This document shows positions 9,971 through 20,092 of a DNA stretch of 64,000 bases, piece after piece. The notes under the pieces were generated by a model. The model saw only the letters and a list, made by a program, of their open reading frames with translations. It was not told the DNA's origin and searched no databases. The stretch spans positions 1 through 64,000 of the forward strand of contig VGUJ01000008.1 in the NCBI GenBank assembly GCA_016874235.1, read 5' to 3'. The number at the start of each line of letters is the position of its first letter. Position 1 is the stretch's first letter. Position numbers and translations under genes: made by a program. Source of the stretch: Gammaproteobacteria bacterium. GTDB taxonomy: Bacteria; Pseudomonadota; Gammaproteobacteria; Steroidobacterales; Steroidobacteraceae.

Positions 9971-10491
9971 TCGTGCGGGCCCGGCGCTCCTCAGGTTTTA
10001 CGCTCATCGAAGTGCTCGTGGTGCTGGCGATCATCGCGATCGTCATGGGCGGAGCCCTGTTGTCGCTCGGTCTAATGGGCCGGCGAGATGCCGCTCCCCC
10101 GGAGCTTGAACGGTTGAGCGTGCTGTTGGTCGATATCCGCGAGCGCGCTGAGTTGGAAAATCGGGCCTACGGCGTTCGACTCGACAGTTCCGGTTATCAG
10201 TTTCTCGTCCACGATTCGCAAACGATGCGATGGCTCGAACTGGATGACCGTCGTTTTGCGCAAGGACGCTGGGCGACGGGGACCGCGCTCGAGCTCGATG
10301 TGGAGGGCCGCCGAATCATTCTCGGCCGTCTTGCCTCGTCCGCGCGCGAGGAGACTCCAGACATCGGTGTCGACAGTACGGGGGAATTCACCCCGTTCGA
10401 GTTGCGCGTTGGATCGGTGGACTCGCTGGGTCGCTGGCGCCTCGGCCCAGACGACAACGGCGATCTTGCTTTACGGAGGCTAGAGCGATGA
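9967..10491 (+). CDS. gspH: type II secretion minor pseudopilin GspH
   Basis: SSGFTLIEVLVVLAIIAIVMGGALL prepilin N-terminus; position after gspG. Confidence 0.88.
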   Translation: MIVRARRSSGFTLIEVLVVLAIIAIVMGGALLSLGLMGRRDAAPPELERLSVLLVDIRERAELENRAYGVRLDSSGYQFLVHDSQTMRWLELDDRRFAQGRWATGTALELDVEGRRIILGRLASSAREETPDIGVDSTGEFTPFELRVGSVDSLGRWRLGPDDNGDLALRRLER

Positions 10492-10925
10492 GTCCGCGGA
10501 CGTCCTCAGCCGCTCCACGCGGATTTACCTTGGTCGAAGTCCTGGTGGCCTTGGTGGTGGTCGCACTCGGCGTATCGGCGGTGATGTCGTCGATGTTGTC
10601 CGCCGCGACGAGCACCGATCGCTTGCGTGAGCGGGCGTACGCCGAGTGGGTGGCATTGAACCAAGTCACCGAGGCGCGTGTCGCCACGCCGTTCCCCGCG
10701 CTCGGACGAACGGAAGGTGTTGCACGGATGGCGGATCGCGAATGGGATTGGCGGCAGGATGTGCAGCCGACGGCGATCACCGGTGTCGTGCAGATCGTCG
10801 TCGAGGTCCGTGCGAGCGGCAGCGAAGACTGGCTCGTGACGATGAGCGGCGCGCGCGGACGAAACCTCGTGCTCGAGGGGAACGCCGACCCACTTTGGGA
10901 CACCGCGGAGCGAACGCTCCCATGA
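10488..10925 (+). CDS. gspI: type II secretion minor pseudopilin GspI
   Basis: RGFTLVEVLVALVVVALGVSAVM prepilin N-terminus, EWVALNQ motif; operon position. Confidence 0.9.
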   Translation: MSPRTSSAAPRGFTLVEVLVALVVVALGVSAVMSSMLSAATSTDRLRERAYAEWVALNQVTEARVATPFPALGRTEGVARMADREWDWRQDVQPTAITGVVQIVVEVRASGSEDWLVTMSGARGRNLVLEGNADPLWDTAERTLP

Positions 10926-11545
10926 CGCGTCGCTCGACACGCGGATTTACCTTGATCGAATTGTTGGTCGGACTCTTCGTGACGGCCGTGATGTTTGCGA
11001 TCGGCTATGGCGCCTTGACCGAAGTGGCGCGAAACCGCCTCGAAATCCAAAACACTCAGACCAGTCTGAGCGAGCTACGACGGGCTGTTCGCGTGCTCGC
11101 GGATGATCTTGGCCAATTACACCCGCGTCCGATTCGCGACGAACTTGGGCGGATTTACGCACCGGCGCTGGTGGCCGAGCCCGGCACGCTTTCGCCAATC
11201 GGTCTGACTCGCGGCGGTCGCACGACCACCTCGTCGCATTCGCGTAGCAGCCTGCAGCGAGTCGAATATCTCATCGAGGGCGGTCGTCTCGTGCGCTTCG
11301 TGTGGCCCGTCCTCGATCGGGTCCAGTCCTCGAATGCCTCGCGTCGCGTTTTGATGCGCGACGTGAGATCACTCGAGTTCCGGTATCTCGATGATCGAGG
11401 TGATTGGCGAACGGACTGGCCGCCGCCTCCGTCTTCGGGCGAGAGCGAGATCTCCCAGCAACGCATTCGTCCGCGCGCCATCGAGTTCACGCTGATCACA
11501 GAGAGCCAGGGAGCCATTCGGCGGGTGATCGAGGTGCCTCGATGA
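10922..11545 (+). CDS. gspJ: type II secretion minor pseudopilin GspJ
   Basis: MTRRSTRGFTLIELLVGLFVTAVMFAIGYGAL; VEYLIEGGRLVRFVWPVLDR. Confidence 0.92.
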   Translation: MTRRSTRGFTLIELLVGLFVTAVMFAIGYGALTEVARNRLEIQNTQTSLSELRRAVRVLADDLGQLHPRPIRDELGRIYAPALVAEPGTLSPIGLTRGGRTTTSSHSRSSLQRVEYLIEGGRLVRFVWPVLDRVQSSNASRRVLMRDVRSLEFRYLDDRGDWRTDWPPPPSSGESEISQQRIRPRAIEFTLITESQGAIRRVIEVPR

Positions 11546-12486
11546 AGGGCCGCGGCGTCGCATTGCTGACTGCCTTGATCGTGGTCGCGATCGCCACCGC
11601 GATTGCGATGGCTATTTTCTTTGATACGGGGCTATTACTTCGACGCTCGGAAGGCGGTCTCGCTCGTGATCGGGCAATGTTGTTGGCCGGCGCCGCCGAG
11701 GCGGCCGCCGCACGTGTGCTGACGGAGGACCTTGATACCGGCGCGTCCGCGATTCACCCTGCCCAGCGTTGGTCGACGCGTCTCGGCCCCGTCGAAATCG
11801 ACCACGCGGGAATCGTGACCGGACAGCTCGTCGATCTTCAGGGACGGTTCAACCTCAATTCACTTCGCGATCCGAACGGTCAGATCGATCCTGTCGCGCT
11901 GGAATTGTTTGAGCGATTACTCGTCACGTTGGAGCTCGAGCCAAGCTGGGCGCCGAAGATCGCCGATTGGATTGATGCCGATGATGTCCCGACGAGTGGG
12001 GGTGCGGAAGACGACCTCTACAGCACCTTGTCCCCCGGATACCGCCCGCCTAATCGCCCGCTGACCACGGTATCTGAACTGATGTTGTTGCCGGCGTTCG
12101 ATCTTGCTCGATACACGCGACTCGCGCCTCACGTCTCGGCACTGCCGCGCGATGCGTCGATCAATTTATGCTCAGCGACTGCGGCGTTGTTGGATGCGCT
12201 GAGTAACGAACGTCAGTGGGTCGGGGCGGAAGATGCGCTCGCCCGCAATCGGGAACGCGAGTGCTTTCCTCGGGCGGAAGTGTTTCGCTCGGGATTGTCT
12301 GACGCGGCCGGCTACGCCCGGTTGGAGCGTGCAGTCGGTCTCGGCGAGCGGAGTCGATACTTTCAACTCCGGACTGAGACTGTCATTGGCACGACGCAAT
12401 TCTCCTTGTACAGTCTGCTCCGCTATGAAAGCACGCCGCCCTCGCCCCCCGGTATCCGGGTGCTCTGGCGACACACGGCGGAGTGA
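11542..12486 (+). CDS. gspK: type II secretion minor pseudopilin GspK
   Basis: KGRGVALLTALIVVAIATAIAMAIF, GRFNLNSLRD, IADWIDADDVPTSGGAEDDLY. Confidence 0.93.
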   Translation: MKGRGVALLTALIVVAIATAIAMAIFFDTGLLLRRSEGGLARDRAMLLAGAAEAAAARVLTEDLDTGASAIHPAQRWSTRLGPVEIDHAGIVTGQLVDLQGRFNLNSLRDPNGQIDPVALELFERLLVTLELEPSWAPKIADWIDADDVPTSGGAEDDLYSTLSPGYRPPNRPLTTVSELMLLPAFDLARYTRLAPHVSALPRDASINLCSATAALLDALSNERQWVGAEDALARNRERECFPRAEVFRSGLSDAAGYARLERAVGLGERSRYFQLRTETVIGTTQFSLYSLLRYESTPPSPPGIRVLWRHTAE

Positions 12487-12498
12487 CGAGTAGCGATC

Positions 12499-13680
12499 AT
12501 GACCGACACGCTCTTCATCCATCTGTCCTCGCCCGATCCTGCGCAGCCGGTGATGGCAGCGCTTCTTTCCTCGGACGGATCATCACTACGCGCAGCATTC
12601 CCCAGCACACTCGAGGCGCTGTCCGCCGCGAATTCGGCCGTCACGGTCGTAGCACTGGTTCCCGGTTCTTCAGCGCTCAGCACCGTCGCGGTGTTGCCGA
12701 AGGTGAGCTCGGGGCAAGTCAGGACAATGCTCCCCTTTGCGTTGGAAGAGCAGATTGCGGGCGACCTCGATCAGCAACACTTCGCCATGGGTCGTCCCAT
12801 CTCGACCTCAGGGTCTTCGTCACGCGCGGGTCTACACGTTCCGGTCGTCGTCATCCGGCGTGAGACGCTCGACCAGTATCTCGAGGTGTTGCGATCCGTA
12901 GGCCTCGACCCTTCCGCGCTGTATCTCGATGAATCTTTGATTGCGGCGAAGCCAGGCGACGTCATTGCCTGGGTGCAGGGCGAGGAGGTGTTTTTGCGCT
13001 CGCCTGTCGGAGTCGGACTACGTTGTCGCGCCAAGGACATGCCGATGAGCCTCGATTTTCTTCAGTCGGACCCTCCGTTTTCGACCTTAGGGCTACAACT
13101 CGTCGGTCTGTCCGATCAGTCCTCGATCGACCTCGATATCGAGGCCTTGGAGGCACGTTTCGCTCGAGTTCAGGTGACCCGGTCCGACGGTCCCGTACTC
13201 GACTGGCTCGTGGCTCAGAGATCGATCGCAGAGCCCATCAATCTCTTGCAAGGTGAGCGAAAGCCCCGACCGCGAACGGAGGCGCTTGTCTCGCGTTGGC
13301 GGTGGGCGGCGGCGCTCGCGGCGATCTTATTCGCGCTGGTGCTCATCGATTACGGCAATACCTGGCGTTCTGCGGCGATCGAGGAATCGGCGCTCGATCA
13401 GACACTTGCTCAAGCGGGGGATCTATCGGCCTCGAATGGTTCGATCAAGCCCTCGCGACTCCGTCGAGCCCTGGTGGATCTCGCACAGGTTGGCGTGCGT
13501 GATGGGGCGATCGTATCGATCGCTAACCAAGAGAATGTGGTGCGGGTGACACTTCGCAACGCGAACGCCGTTGAAACAAGCGCTAGAGCGCTTGAAGCAT
13601 TAGGGTGGCGCGTCGACTCCAGCGTCGATGACCAGGGACGCGCACAGTGGACGCTCATCGAGCTGGAGGTGTCGCCGTGA
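12499..13680 (+). CDS. gspL: type II secretion protein GspL
   Basis: Actin-like cytoplasmic domain (MLPFALEEQIAGDLDQQHFA), single TM (WAAALAAILFALVLIDYG), operon position. Confidence 0.88.
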   Translation: MTDTLFIHLSSPDPAQPVMAALLSSDGSSLRAAFPSTLEALSAANSAVTVVALVPGSSALSTVAVLPKVSSGQVRTMLPFALEEQIAGDLDQQHFAMGRPISTSGSSSRAGLHVPVVVIRRETLDQYLEVLRSVGLDPSALYLDESLIAAKPGDVIAWVQGEEVFLRSPVGVGLRCRAKDMPMSLDFLQSDPPFSTLGLQLVGLSDQSSIDLDIEALEARFARVQVTRSDGPVLDWLVAQRSIAEPINLLQGERKPRPRTEALVSRWRWAAALAAILFALVLIDYGNTWRSAAIEESALDQTLAQAGDLSASNGSIKPSRLRRALVDLAQVGVRDGAIVSIANQENVVRVTLRNANAVETSARALEALGWRVDSSVDDQGRAQWTLIELEVSP

Positions 13681-14156
13681 CGTCGCTCCGCGAGCAACTC
13701 GCAGATCGTCTCGAGGCGATGTCTGACCGGGATCGGCGGGCGCTTCGTCTCGGTACGATCGTCTTGGCCCCCCTCCTCGTGATCTCGGGCGTCGCGACCG
13801 TGGTGAGCGAAAACCAGGCGACGCTTCAGCGTGTCGAGGCGAAACGGCGGCTGCTTGCCGATCTACCGGCCGCACGAGACCTCAGCCAACGCGCGCAACG
13901 AATGGGATCCGAGATGTCGCTTTCGCTCGAAATGCGAGTGAAGCGCATCCTCGAGCGGCACGGTGTCCAAGCGACCGTCGACCTTCAGCCTGACTCTTCC
14001 GTTCGCGTCCGTGCGGACGCGGCGGCATTTGACGCGTTGATCGAGTGCCTCGGAGATTTCGAGGCGGCCTCGGTCTCAATCCGACGCGGTACGTTGACCT
14101 CGGTTGACTCCGGACGGGTCGATGTCGAGTGGAATCTTCAGTCCTCATCACCGTGA
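13677..14156 (+). CDS. gspM: type II secretion protein GspM
   Basis: Short N-terminal TM protein between gspL and gspN; GTG start overlapping gspL stop. Confidence 0.8.
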   Translation: MTSLREQLADRLEAMSDRDRRALRLGTIVLAPLLVISGVATVVSENQATLQRVEAKRRLLADLPAARDLSQRAQRMGSEMSLSLEMRVKRILERHGVQATVDLQPDSSVRVRADAAAFDALIECLGDFEAASVSIRRGTLTSVDSGRVDVEWNLQSSSP

Positions 14157-14866
14157 TCCGTCGTCGATTGCTGATGGCCCTGCTGACGCTGGGCCTCGTC
14201 TTCGGATCCCTCCTCTGGTTGCCGGCGCGAATCATTGAACCGCTTTTGCCGCCCTCTGCAGAGTGCGGCGTGTTGAGGGGTACGGTTTGGCGCGGTCAAT
14301 GCGACGACCTACGCATTCGAGGTAGTCGATCGGGATCGATCGCTTGGGCGCTGGGCCTCTCCATCCAGCGTCCGTTGACGTTCCCCGTACGTCTAAGATG
14401 GACCAAAGATTCGTCCGTCGCCGAGGGGACGTTGCAGGCTGCGTTGTTCGAGCCCACCTCGCTTGAACTCGAATCGGTTTCGATCGAATTGGAATCGCTA
14501 CGTAATGCGCTGCCCGCAGACGTCTTCCTCGGACCGCTCGCCGGTGTAGACGGACAGCTTGACGCCTCGGGGTTACGCCTTCAATTCGATACAGGACGAC
14601 TTTCGGCCCTTCACGGTGAGGCCACGCTCACTCGGGCCACCTTGCTGAAGTCCGGCGCGCACTTTGGGCCGATCTTCGGTCGTTTCGATGGCCGCTCGGG
14701 CACCGTGCGCGATCGTGGGGGACCGCTCGAGTTCAACGCCTCAGTTGTCCTGGTTGCGCCTGGGGCCTTCACTGCCCAAGTTCGGGTGCTCCCGCGGGTC
14801 GCTGGCGTGCTGCCTGGGCTCCCCGCCGGAATCCCGATCGAGGCCGATGTCGAGGGTCGGCTTTAG
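14153..14866 (+). CDS. gspN: type II secretion protein GspN
   Basis: MIRRRLLMALLTLGLVFGSLLWLPARII, SAECGVLRGTVWRGQC; GTG start overlapping gspM stop. Confidence 0.82.
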   Translation: MIRRRLLMALLTLGLVFGSLLWLPARIIEPLLPPSAECGVLRGTVWRGQCDDLRIRGSRSGSIAWALGLSIQRPLTFPVRLRWTKDSSVAEGTLQAALFEPTSLELESVSIELESLRNALPADVFLGPLAGVDGQLDASGLRLQFDTGRLSALHGEATLTRATLLKSGAHFGPIFGRFDGRSGTVRDRGGPLEFNASVVLVAPGAFTAQVRVLPRVAGVLPGLPAGIPIEADVEGRL

Positions 14867-16101
14867 GCGCGCGCGCCGGCATTCGCCCGATAGTCGTCCA
14901 ACAACTCGCCCATTCGATTGAATACGGTGCGTAGCGTTGAGGCATCCGGAAGATTCGTGATGCGGAAGTGCGTGTTGTAGGGGACGTTGAAGCTTACGCC
15001 GGGTGCGACTAGCACATGCTTCTTCTCGAGCAGATCGAGTGCGAACGTTTGATCGTCGAAGCCGGGAAGATCGTCTCCTACCCCGACAAATGCATACAGC
15101 GCGCCCGCCGGCGCGCGAAGTCGAAGCGACGGATTGCGCTCGACTGAGTCGACGATCGCTTTTCGCGATTCGTAGAGGCGGCCACCCGGTGACGTGAGTT
15201 CGCGAATACTTTGATAGCCGCCCAAGGCCGTTTGAACGGCCCACTGCCCCGGAACGTTGCTGCAGAGACGTAAAGACGCCAAGAGCTCCATGGCGCTGAT
15301 GAAGTCTTTGGCGGCAGCGACGTCTCCGGAGACGATCGCCCACCCAACTCGATAACCGCACGCACGATAGACCTTCGACAGCCCGGACATCGTGACGCAG
15401 ACCGTATCGTGAGCCAGTGTGGCCATCGGTACGAACTCCGCGCCGTCATAGGTGATCTGGTCATAGATCTCGTCGCATAGAAGAACGAGTCCTCGACGCT
15501 CCGCGAGTCGCGCGATCGCGGTCAGCACCTCCCGTGGGTAAACGGCGCCCGTCGGGTTATTGGGATTCACGATCACGATCGCCCGAGTACGAGGCGTGAT
15601 CAGAGACTCGATCTCTTGCGGATCGGGCACGAAGTCCCTCTCGGGACGACACGGGTAATGAACTGCCTTGCCGCGATTCAGATTGACCGCTGCCGTCCAG
15701 AGCGGATAGTCAGGGCTCGGTACCAAGACTTCATCGCCTTCATTGAGCAGCGCGCGTAACGCGATGTCGATGAGCTCTGACACGCCGTTGCCGATGAACA
15801 CATCCTCCGCCGTGACGCCCGACACGCCTCGCCCCTGTTGCTGCATCACGATCGCCTCCCGCGCTGGAAAGATGCCCTTCTGGTGGCAATAACCTTCACT
15901 GTCGGGAAAGTTTTCGATCATGGCGAGGCGCATCGTCTCCGGCGTTCGGAACCCAAAGAGCGCAGGATTACCAATGTTCAAAGAAATGATCTCGTAGCCC
16001 TTTCGGGACAGCTCGAGAGCGCGTCGAGCGAGATTGCCCCGAATCTCATACTTGACGTTGGCGAGGCTCTCGCTGGTACGCACGGGCTTGGAGGCAGGCA
16101 T
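14863..16101 (-). CDS. alaA: pyridoxal-phosphate aminotransferase, AlaA-like
   Basis: LNIGNPALFGF, SEGYCHQKGIFPAREAI, IGNGVSELI, DEVLVPSPDYPLWTAAVNLNRGKAVHY, NPNNPTGAVY, DEIYDQITYD, SGLSKVYRACGYRVGW. Confidence 0.85.
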   Translation of the reverse strand: MPASKPVRTSESLANVKYEIRGNLARRALELSRKGYEIISLNIGNPALFGFRTPETMRLAMIENFPDSEGYCHQKGIFPAREAIVMQQQGRGVSGVTAEDVFIGNGVSELIDIALRALLNEGDEVLVPSPDYPLWTAAVNLNRGKAVHYPCRPERDFVPDPQEIESLITPRTRAIVIVNPNNPTGAVYPREVLTAIARLAERRGLVLLCDEIYDQITYDGAEFVPMATLAHDTVCVTMSGLSKVYRACGYRVGWAIVSGDVAAAKDFISAMELLASLRLCSNVPGQWAVQTALGGYQSIRELTSPGGRLYESRKAIVDSVERNPSLRLRAPAGALYAFVGVGDDLPGFDDQTFALDLLEKKHVLVAPGVSFNVPYNTHFRITNLPDASTLRTVFNRMGELLDDYRANAGARA

Positions 16102-16156
16102 GAGATTCCGGACCCGCTTTAAGCGGAAAGGTCAAAAAGGGCGCGCAGAATACCGT

Positions 16157-17800
16157 TTACTTGCCCTTCAGACCAAGCACCCCGGGGTTCATCAGTCCCT
16201 CTGGGTCAAGCGCGCGCTTGACCGCCCGCGCGAGGTCGGCGGACTCTGGCCGCAGTGCGTCAAGGTAGGGATAGGTCTTGCCCAACTGATTAGAGGCCGC
16301 ACCGAACTCCGCAAACATCGCAACAAGCTTTTGTCTTAGTTCCTCCACCAGCGCCCTCGCCTGCGGGTTGGCATCGGGCGGGGTCAGTCGAGCCCTCGCA
16401 GCCTCGGACAAGGATCGGGCGTGCACCGGAAGCCACTCGTCTTTCCAATGAAAGACTGGCTCAAAGCTAAAAGCCGACTGTCCGATGGCGATGAGCAGAT
16501 GGCTCATCCAGACCCCCGCCTCCCTCATGCGTGACTGATACGGCGCCAGCGTGGCTTCAGCGGCCGCCATGATGCGCGACGCATCCGAATGAGCAACCTT
16601 CGCGTTGAGTGCGACCCAACGGTCTCCATCGGGATCCAGTACCGCGTCCGGCGCGGGAAACAGATCCGCTCGAACGGCACGAGGGATGGACTCCGCGATC
16701 TGCGTTCCGCCCTGGGCGTGACAGATCGATCGACAGAGAGCGAGGTCGGCCTCAAGAGCCGCCTTCGATCGTGCCGCGCAGGTCATATGCAACGAAAAGG
16801 CATTCGGCGGCAGAAACGAACGTCCCGCGAACGCGAGGGTGAGACCCGCAGCGAGACCCTTGAAGAGGTTTCGCTCCCCTCTCACGACCTTCCAAAACAC
16901 CCCGACATCATGGCGTACGCCTTTGGACAAGAGGTTCTTACGCGTGGATTCAGGATCGAACACATACGCCTCTTCAACGGCCCCGGAGCGCGCGACCGCC
17001 GACAGCGCGGCCCCGGCGGCTGCCATTCCGTCGAACACGAACGAGGCATGCCCGGTGAACCCCGGTGCCTGAATGACTCTGAAGGTCGCTTCGACTTTGA
17101 CCCCGAAGCTCCCCGAATCGTGGGTCAGAAGTCCCGTGAAATCTGGGCCGCAAGTTCGATAAAACGGTTTCGCGGCGTTGGCGAATGCCCGCTGCCCCGT
17201 TCTGAGTTCCCGACCGTCGGCAAGCACCACCGCAAGACCGAGCACATGATCGGCCGCCGTGCCGTATCGGGCCGTCCCGAAAAACAGCGCACCATTCGAG
17301 AGCCCTCCTCCGATCGTCGCTTGCGCCCCCGAAAACGTTCCAAAGAAAGGAAGCCTCAATCCGAGCGGCGTCAATGTGTCGTGAATTTGCTTCCAGGTCA
17401 CACCCGCTTCGACGGTGATGTACATGTCTTCGACATTCACTTCGAGGATTCGATTGAGCCTCGACGTATCGAGGATCACGCTCTTTTCGACGAGTGGGCG
17501 GTATCCGCCGGTGTAGGATAGTCCGCCTCCGCGCGGGATGACGGCGTACCCGCCTCGCGAGGCAGCGGCCACCATGGCCGCACACGTCGGTCGATCTTTG
17601 GGACACAGTACGGCCGCCGCGGTCACCCCCAGCGAATAGACGTCTCCAGAGTACGCCTGACGCTCTTCCTGAGACAGAAGGATCTGGTCGGACGGGAATC
17701 CTGCAAACGGAGAGGTGTTGAACTCCAATTGAGCGGCCAAGGTCGATACCTCCTGCGATCCCGCCAATGATACGTGAACGTACGGATCCGCTCTCGACAC
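16157..17800 (-). CDS. FAD-binding (PCMH-type, GlcD/FAD-linked) oxidoreductase
   Basis: VIPRGGGLSYTGGYRP, ITVEAGVTWKQIHDTLTPLGLRLPFFGTFSGAQATIGGGLSNGA, C-terminal KRALDPEGLMNPGVLG. Confidence 0.88.
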   Translation of the reverse strand: MSRADPYVHVSLAGSQEVSTLAAQLEFNTSPFAGFPSDQILLSQEERQAYSGDVYSLGVTAAAVLCPKDRPTCAAMVAAASRGGYAVIPRGGGLSYTGGYRPLVEKSVILDTSRLNRILEVNVEDMYITVEAGVTWKQIHDTLTPLGLRLPFFGTFSGAQATIGGGLSNGALFFGTARYGTAADHVLGLAVVLADGRELRTGQRAFANAAKPFYRTCGPDFTGLLTHDSGSFGVKVEATFRVIQAPGFTGHASFVFDGMAAAGAALSAVARSGAVEEAYVFDPESTRKNLLSKGVRHDVGVFWKVVRGERNLFKGLAAGLTLAFAGRSFLPPNAFSLHMTCAARSKAALEADLALCRSICHAQGGTQIAESIPRAVRADLFPAPDAVLDPDGDRWVALNAKVAHSDASRIMAAAEATLAPYQSRMREAGVWMSHLLIAIGQSAFSFEPVFHWKDEWLPVHARSLSEAARARLTPPDANPQARALVEELRQKLVAMFAEFGAASNQLGKTYPYLDALRPESADLARAVKRALDPEGLMNPGVLGLKGK

Positions 17801-17855
17801 ACCTCGCGGAAACTTGTACCTATGACCTTCGCCTCATCGGGTACCCGGAAACTCC

Positions 17856-18842
17856 ATGCAGCCCCTTAAGAAAATCCTCGTCGCCATCAAAGACCTTGAC
17901 GCCCAATCGATGCCTGCCGTCCGTAAGGCGGCTCAACTTGCCAAGGCGAGTGCGGCGACTCTCGAGCGCTTCCATTCGCTCTCCGATACGATCCTCGTCG
18001 AAGCGCTGGACGCTCGTCGGGTGAGCCTCAAGGATTTCGAAACCCAACGTCTCGCCCAAACGCTCAATCGGCTTGAGGTGATCGCCAAGCGCCTGCGGCA
18101 ACACGATATTGAAGTCACCTGCGCGGCCGAGTGGGACTATCCGCCGGCGGAGGCGATCGTGCGGCGCGCACTTCGATCAAAAGCCGACCTCATCGTCGCC
18201 GAGCGCCACGCGACCAAGCATGTGGCCAAGTGGATGTTGACGTACACCGACTGGGAGCTTTTGCGCCAAGCGCCCTGTCCCGTGCTTCTCGTGAAACTGC
18301 CTAAGCCGTATCACCGTCCCGTCGTTCTGACCGCCATCGATCCCTTCCATGAAAACGCCAAGCCGGCCCGACTCGATGCGGCGCTGCTGAAAGGGGGCGG
18401 TCAGGTAGCCTCCTTGCTTCGCGGTCGCCTACACATCATGCACTGCGTCGCCCCGGCCACGTTGATCGCCGCGAACTGGACCGCCTCTCCCGTCATCGTC
18501 GACACCGAGCAGACATCGATGGCCGTGAAGCGAGCGCGCAAAGCCTTGGTCTCTGAAGTGGCGCGTCATCCCCTACCGTCGCATCGGCTGTCTGTCGTAC
18601 AAGGTTCCCCGCGCGAGGCCATACCGGCCGCCGCGAAGTCAGAGAGGGCAAGTCTCGTAGTGATGGGCGCGATGTCGCGCTCGGGATTCAAGCGCCTCCT
18701 CGTCGGAAACACCGCCGAGGCCGTCCTCGACTCGTTGACGTGCGACGTTCTCGTGATCAAACCCGGACGATTTCAGACCAAAATTCCGCGCCGCAGTCGG
18801 GGCGCGCAACTCATGGCGTTCCCATCGACGATGACAGGGTAA
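17856..18842 (+). CDS. tandem-domain universal stress protein
   Basis: KKILVAIKDLD N-terminus and C-terminal SLVVMGAMSRSGFKRLLVGNTAEAVLDSLTCDVLVIKPG. Confidence 0.9.
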   Translation: MQPLKKILVAIKDLDAQSMPAVRKAAQLAKASAATLERFHSLSDTILVEALDARRVSLKDFETQRLAQTLNRLEVIAKRLRQHDIEVTCAAEWDYPPAEAIVRRALRSKADLIVAERHATKHVAKWMLTYTDWELLRQAPCPVLLVKLPKPYHRPVVLTAIDPFHENAKPARLDAALLKGGGQVASLLRGRLHIMHCVAPATLIAANWTASPVIVDTEQTSMAVKRARKALVSEVARHPLPSHRLSVVQGSPREAIPAAAKSERASLVVMGAMSRSGFKRLLVGNTAEAVLDSLTCDVLVIKPGRFQTKIPRRSRGAQLMAFPSTMTG

Positions 18843-20085
18843 GCGTGACTGCTGCGACGGCCCACATCAAAATCAAGCTCGGGGCCAGTCGGAGGACAAA
18901 ACCGCGCCCTCCCGTCACGCCCGCCATGACGATTTTTCCAATCGTGTTGGTGCCGAGCGCTCCCAGAATGGCGAGCGCACCCGCAGATTTTCCAAACTCT
19001 GCAGACTCGACGAGGCTGGCTGCGCCCACGACGGCCGAGTGAGCATCGACAAAACCGCCGAGCATCAAACCCGTGACCGCTCCGTCTGAGCCGATGGTTC
19101 GAGCCGACCACGATGCGCTCCAAAGCATGGCTGTGACCGTCACGCTAAAAACGATCGCCTGCAGCGGCTGAAACGCTCGCCCCTTGAACGACTCGAGGGC
19201 GTCGTCCGCCGCGGCACCGTCTCGGCGCAATAAGAACAGCGTGGTGCCGCCCGCGACCATGATCGTCGTCAGGGCGGGCAACAGCCACATCATGAACAAC
19301 GCTGGGTCAACGGCCGCGAGCAGGATCAACAACTGCAGCGGCGTCGCGACCGATGAAGCCATCGCGGCGCCCGCCGTCAGCAACGATTTATCGGGTTCGG
19401 CGGCCGCCCGAGCACCGAGTACGCCGATCGTGGCGCTACTTGAGATGAATCCACCGAAAAAAGCGGCCAGAGGTAAACCGCGCGCCGGGCCCAAAGTTCG
19501 AAGAGCGAGGTATCCCACGGCGTTCATCACGAGTACCAGCAGCGTCAACGTCCAAATTCTTTGAGGATTGATAAATCCGGCTTCGTCCACCGCGCGATCG
19601 GGCATCAAAGGCAAAATCACGAGACCCGAGGCAGCAAGCAGCAGGAGATCGAGCACCTCGCGATCTGACATCGCTTTACTCGCCAATTTGTGCAATGCAG
19701 GTCGCAGTGCAAGAACCAAGGCGATGACGGCGCCAATGGCGCCCGCGAGCTCCGGGAACTGAGGCGCTAATGCGCCCAGCAGATACGTCGTAAACAGCGT
19801 CACTTCGCTGGTGAGCCCGGGGTCAACGCTTCGGTTACGCCACTACGCCATCACCACGAGCGCGCCGATGAATACGGCACCGGCCACGACAATCCAAACC
19901 CCGGGAAACTGCACGGCGAGTGCCCCCGCCAGGGCAACAATGACGTGTGTGCGGAGGCCGCCCGATGAACCGACGGATGGATCGGTTTTCCGACGCTCTC
20001 GTTCGACCCCAATGAGCAGGCCGACGGCAAACGCCACCACGAATCCGGCGGCGGGTGATCCCCAGAACGGCTCGAGGAACGTCAT
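18811..20085 (-). pseudogene. MgtC/SapB-N plus DUF4010 membrane protein split by an in-frame TAG
   Basis: ORFs 19843..20085 (FAVGLLIGVERERR, GGLRTHVIVALAGAL) and 18811..19803 (TTYLLGALAPQFPELAGAIGAVIALVLALRPALHKL; AFFGGFISSSATIG) lie in one frame, separated by TAG (19843-19845) and 13 sense codons (WRNRSVDPGLTSE). Confidence 0.8.
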
Positions 20086-20092
20086 CGCCCGA

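Noticed and set aside
16589-17521. 310-aa plus-strand ORF
   Set aside because: Antisense to the FAD-linked oxidase
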